A stretch of 42,959 nt of DNA from Phycisphaerae bacterium (GTDB lineage: Bacteria; Planctomycetota; Phycisphaerae; UBA1845). The stretch covers positions 1 through 42,959 of the forward strand of contig JAJDDT010000109.1 in NCBI GenBank assembly GCA_029260165.1, written 5' to 3'. Below are positions 39,815 to 42,959 of this stretch, piece after piece (positions within the stretch are counted from its first letter, which is position 1; each line of letters opens with the position of its first letter). A model generated the notes under the pieces. It was not told where the DNA came from and did not search any database. It was given only the letters and a program-made list of their open reading frames with translations. A program made the position numbers and the translations under genes.

Positions 39815-41809
39815 ATGCGGACACCCCACGCGCTGTCAGCCACCATTCCCGGCATCCTCGCCCTGCTCCCACTCACGGGTTGCCTCGATGCTCGACGTGT
39901 CGATCCCCACCGCCGCGACCCGGGCGCACGCGAAACGGTCACCGTCTTTTCGCCCCTCGATTGGCCCCGAGCAGACCTCGTCCGCACCGCAGAAGGACTC
40001 CCAGGCCCTGAATACTGGCAGCAACGCGCCGACTTCCACATCGAAGCCACCCTCGACGCCAAAAATCGCCGAATCTCCGCGACCGCAAAAATCACCTACA
40101 CCAACAACGCCCCCGTCCCCCTCAACGACATGTGGTTCCACCTCGAACAAAACCTCTTCCGCCAAAACAGCATCGGTCTGTCCATCAACAAATCCACACG
40201 CCGGCGCTTCGGCGGCAAATTCACCAACGGATGCGAAATCTCATCGGTCCAATCCGACGGAAAAGACCTCCCCATCGACGTCTACGACACCATCGGACAC
40301 GTCTCCCTAAACAAACCCATCCCCGCCCGCGGCGGACAACGCACCTTCGACATCGAATGGGCCTTCGACATCCCCGAAAAAGGCGGCAGGCTTAGCATCG
40401 AAGATGTCGGGAAAGGCTCCATCTTCGAAATCGCCCAATGGATCCCCCAACCCTGCGTCTACGACGACGTCCACGGCTGGAACACGCTTCCCTACCTCGG
40501 TGCCGGGGAGTTCTACACCAGTTACGGCAACTTCGATGTCAAACTCACCGTCCCCCACGACCACATCACCGCCGCCACGGGTGTCCTCCAAAACCCCGAT
40601 GACGTCCTCACCGAAACCCAGCGAAACCGATTATCCGAGGCGGGCGCGTCCGACGACACTGTTCTGATCATCACGCCCGAAGAGGTCGGAGACCCATCCA
40701 CCCGACCCGAAGGCGACGATGCCCTGACATGGCACTTCATCGCCCACGACGTTCGCACCTTCGCATTCGCAAGTTCACCCGCTTTCATCTGGGACGCAGC
40801 CCACATCGCCGATCGAGGCACCGTCCCATCCGAAGACACCAACGACGCCCGACTCCCCGATGGCACCCTCGTCCAGTCGCTCTATCCCACCGAAGCCCTG
40901 CCCCTGTGGAAAGACGCCACCGACATGATGAGATTCGCCATCGAGGGCTACAACAAAAAATGGGCAAGGTATCCCTACCCCGTCGCCACCAACATCAACG
41001 GTGCAACAGGGGGCATGGAATACCCCATGATCGTCTTTTGCAGACAACGCAAGGACGCCGATGACCTCTACTTCGTCACCTCCCACGAGATAGGCCACAA
41101 CTGGTTCCCCATGATGGTCAACTCCGACGAGCGTCGCTACCCGTGGATGGACGAAGGCTTCAACATGTTCATTAACATCTACTCCTTCCGCGAACACAAC
41201 CCCGATTCCGAATGGATGGACAATCGCCTCAAACGCACGATCAAGGGACTCCAGACGCGCGTCAACCAGCCACTCATGACCTACGCGGACAAGACCTCGC
41301 CCGGTTCTCTCGGCGTCCTGCATTACAATAAAACCGGCATGGGTTTGTACGCCCTTCGCGAAAACATACTCGGACACGACCGCTTCGATCACGCCTTCCA
41401 CAAATACATCGACGCGTGGTCCTTCAAATCTCCCCAACCGTCTGACTTCTTCCGCTGCATGGAGAACGCAGCCGGCGCGGACCTCGCATGGTTGTGGCGT
41501 GGATGGTGGTATGAATCGGGGCTGCTCGATCAATCGGTCGCCGGCGTCAAACAGGGTTGGAACAGTGACAAGCTCAGCGTCACCTTCCGAAACAAGGGTG
41601 ACGTCGTCATGCCCGTCGATTACGTCGTCCACTACAACGACGGCACCGAAGAACGCCGCCGCGTCCCGGTTGAAGCCTGGTACCACAGCGACCGATTCAC
41701 CGACACATGGGAATCCGGGAACCGCCGCATCAGGACCATCGACATCGACCCCGACAACGTATTGCTCGACACCAACCGCCGGAACAACCGCTGGCCAAGG
41801 CTGTGGTAA
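39815..41809 (+). CDS. M1-family zinc metallopeptidase, lipoprotein
   Basis: The 664 residues begin with a lipoprotein signal ending PLTGC (Cys23). An N-terminal beta domain (RADFHIEATLDAKNRRISATAKITYTN...WFHLEQNLF) is followed by the M1 catalytic domain: GATGGMEYPMIVF, then HEIGHNW at 424-430 and Glu447 in WMDEGFN, so HExxH-18-E is complete. The C-terminal part (LLDQSVAGVKQGWNSDKLSVTFRNKGDVVMPVDYVVHY) is a beta sandwich. It is probably an aminopeptidase acting on the outer side of the membrane. The open frame extends 146 codons upstream but is not protein-like. Confidence 0.9.
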   Translation: MRTPHALSATIPGILALLPLTGCLDARRVDPHRRDPGARETVTVFSPLDWPRADLVRTAEGLPGPEYWQQRADFHIEATLDAKNRRISATAKITYTNNAPVPLNDMWFHLEQNLFRQNSIGLSINKSTRRRFGGKFTNGCEISSVQSDGKDLPIDVYDTIGHVSLNKPIPARGGQRTFDIEWAFDIPEKGGRLSIEDVGKGSIFEIAQWIPQPCVYDDVHGWNTLPYLGAGEFYTSYGNFDVKLTVPHDHITAATGVLQNPDDVLTETQRNRLSEAGASDDTVLIITPEEVGDPSTRPEGDDALTWHFIAHDVRTFAFASSPAFIWDAAHIADRGTVPSEDTNDARLPDGTLVQSLYPTEALPLWKDATDMMRFAIEGYNKKWARYPYPVATNINGATGGMEYPMIVFCRQRKDADDLYFVTSHEIGHNWFPMMVNSDERRYPWMDEGFNMFINIYSFREHNPDSEWMDNRLKRTIKGLQTRVNQPLMTYADKTSPGSLGVLHYNKTGMGLYALRENILGHDRFDHAFHKYIDAWSFKSPQPSDFFRCMENAAGADLAWLWRGWWYESGLLDQSVAGVKQGWNSDKLSVTFRNKGDVVMPVDYVVHYNDGTEERRRVPVEAWYHSDRFTDTWESGNRRIRTIDIDPDNVLLDTNRRNNRWPRLW

Positions 41810-41901
41810 TCTGCGACGCCCGGTTGCATCGAGCAGACGGATCGGGCAGGATGATCAACCGGCGTTCGAAACCAGTGAAACAACGAACCAGAGGAAATTC
41901 T

Positions 41902-42036
41902 GTGATACCGAGTCCATTCGCCCTCGAGCATATCTCTGCGCAGGATCGCGCGGCAGGACCTCGTTCAGGACGAACAGGCGATACTCCCCGTCGGAAAAGA
42001 TTGTTGAGCGTGGGAACGTTCCGGGTCAGCCGGTGA
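41902..42036 (+). CDS. Possible small ORF coupled to the ClC gene
   Basis: A GTG at 41902 follows AGAGGA at a good distance. The 44-residue frame stops at 42036, overlapping the ClC GTG by GTGA. The product is basic with no recognised features. It may be a coupling leader, or the coincidence of a GC-rich frame. Confidence 0.3.
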   Translation: MIPSPFALEHISAQDRAAGPRSGRTGDTPRRKRLLSVGTFRVSR

Positions 42037-42959
42037 TCGAAGTTATTCGAGGACTGCTGAAATTCCTGCGTCGGATTCACGACGAACTGCGCGAATCCGA
42101 TCACGTCTACATGGTACTCGTCGCGTTGCTCATCGGACTGGGCGGTGGCCTGTTTGCCGTCGGGTTTCGAGAACTGATCGGACAGGGCAATCAAATCGCC
42201 TGGCAGGCAAGCGATTACACGCTCGACTACATCCGGCAGCTTCCGTTCTGGTGGAAGATCGCGGCTCCGAGCATCGGTGGACTGCTGTGCGGATTGATCA
42301 TCCACTACTTCGCCCCCGAAGCCAAAGGACACGGGGTTCCGGAGGTCATGGAGGCGGTCGCGCTGCGCGGTGGGCGCATTCGTCCGCGCGTCGTCGTAGC
42401 CAAGATGTTCGCCTCAGCCATCAGCATTGCCTCGGGAGGATCGGTGGGTCGCGAGGGGCCTATCGTCCAAATCGGATCAGCCTTCGGGTCCACGGTCGGT
42501 CAGTGGCTTCGCATCGACGAGCGACGACTGCGAACTCTGGTGGGGTGCGGCGTCGCTGCGGGGATCGCCGGAACGTTCAACGCCCCGGTGGCTGGTGCGC
42601 TTTTCGCGGTGGAGATCGTACTGGCTGATTTCGGTATCATGCAGTTCTCTCCAATCGTCATCGCATCGGTGGCTGCGACTGTCGTGGGGCGACATTATCT
42701 CGGGGACGTGCCCGCGTTTGAAGTGCCTCGATACAGCGTCGAGAGTTCCTTCGAGCTTTTCGCCTATGCCTTCCTCGGCATCCTCTCCGGTTTCGCCGCG
42801 CTGGCGTTTACACGGATTCTGTATTTCACCGAAGACCTGTTCGACAAACCCCGCATCTGGCCCCCGATCAAGGCGCTGTTGGGCGGTGCGATGGTCGGAG
42901 TCATAGGCCTGTGGTTTCCCGAGATTTTCGGAGTGGGTTACGAAGCCATCGGCGACGCC
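42033..42959 (+). CDS. ClC-type chloride channel or exchanger, 5' part (runs off the window)
   Basis: Reading from the GTG at 42033 gives 309 codons open to the window's end. The hallmarks are complete: GSVGREGPIVQIGSAFGS with the gating Glu, GIAGTFNAPVAGALFAVEIVL, and an N-terminal helix YMVLVALLIGLGGGLFAVGFRELI. ClC proteins move chloride or exchange it for protons across the inner membrane; whether this is a channel or exchanger cannot be decided from the visible part. Any C-terminal CBS domains would lie outside the window. The start is uncertain, since no strong ribosome site precedes it. Confidence 0.92.
   Translation, partial: MIEVIRGLLKFLRRIHDELRESDHVYMVLVALLIGLGGGLFAVGFRELIGQGNQIAWQASDYTLDYIRQLPFWWKIAAPSIGGLLCGLIIHYFAPEAKGHGVPEVMEAVALRGGRIRPRVVVAKMFASAISIASGGSVGREGPIVQIGSAFGSTVGQWLRIDERRLRTLVGCGVAAGIAGTFNAPVAGALFAVEIVLADFGIMQFSPIVIASVAATVVGRHYLGDVPAFEVPRYSVESSFELFAYAFLGILSGFAALAFTRILYFTEDLFDKPRIWPPIKALLGGAMVGVIGLWFPEIFGVGYEAIGDA

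Noticed and set aside
1-42959. tRNA, rRNA, riboswitch or CRISPR array
   Set aside because: I found no cloverleaf-like intergenic sequence, no conserved riboswitch core and no spaced identical repeats outside coding repeats. A dedicated scan (covariance models) would settle this.

Overview
The window looks like a chromosomal segment of a Gram-negative, GC-rich member of the Planctomycetota, probably Phycisphaerae or a neighbouring class. This is inferred from style and not from a marker gene. The pointers are secreted beta-propellers ending in dockerin-like calcium loops, Cys-rich CCLPNG repeats, many lipoproteins and zinc-ribbon/one-helix membrane proteins of no known family, and an LPS export/core-sugar block (LptF, LptG, an HldE-like fusion). 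Genes sit on both strands, often with GTG or TTG starts and 4-11 base stop/start overlaps. No rRNA, tRNA, CRISPR array or prophage was recognised.

Left end (1-13.9 kb). The window opens inside an IS5-type transposase that overlaps the end of a secreted-protein gene broken by a G9 homopolymer. Then come a small basic protein, rhlE with a downstream membrane/NTF2-like gene, a ParDE toxin-antitoxin pair with a strong promoter, a hemW-dus operon, an FHA-domain protein with its own promoter, an HD-GYP protein with a degenerate GGDEF-like domain, a secreted HEAT-repeat protein, a lipoprotein that may be read from a leaderless mRNA, and a zinc-ribbon membrane protein.

Middle (14-27 kb). A 1075-residue secreted protein carries ten Kazal-type protease-inhibitor modules. 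A tightly coupled operon follows: fdhD, a conserved hypothetical, a LolA-like lipoprotein and a beta-propeller/RDD membrane protein. Then come a Pro-rich lipoprotein with 42-base tandem repeats, and two consecutive HHIP/PQQ-dehydrogenase-like propellers with dockerin-like tails. Three clear rho-independent terminators close minus-strand genes here.

Right end (27-43 kb). A polyprenyl diphosphate synthase, an endonuclease/phosphatase-fold membrane protein, a domain-swapped HldE-like enzyme and LptF-LptG suggest an envelope/LPS block. A radical SAM gene (perfect TATAAT seven bases before its ATG), small hypotheticals, and a probable iron-responsive operon follow. That operon is a DtxR/IdeR-type repressor with a perfect 8-1-8 operator just after its promoter, a lipoprotein with tandem CbiX chelatase-like domains, and a PepSY-type membrane protein. 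A TIM-barrel-like protein, an M1 metallopeptidase lipoprotein and the 5' part of a ClC channel close the window.

The best candidates for something undescribed are the DtxR-CbiX lipoprotein-PepSY operon, the Kazal array with varied predicted specificity residues, and the reversed HldE-like fusion.
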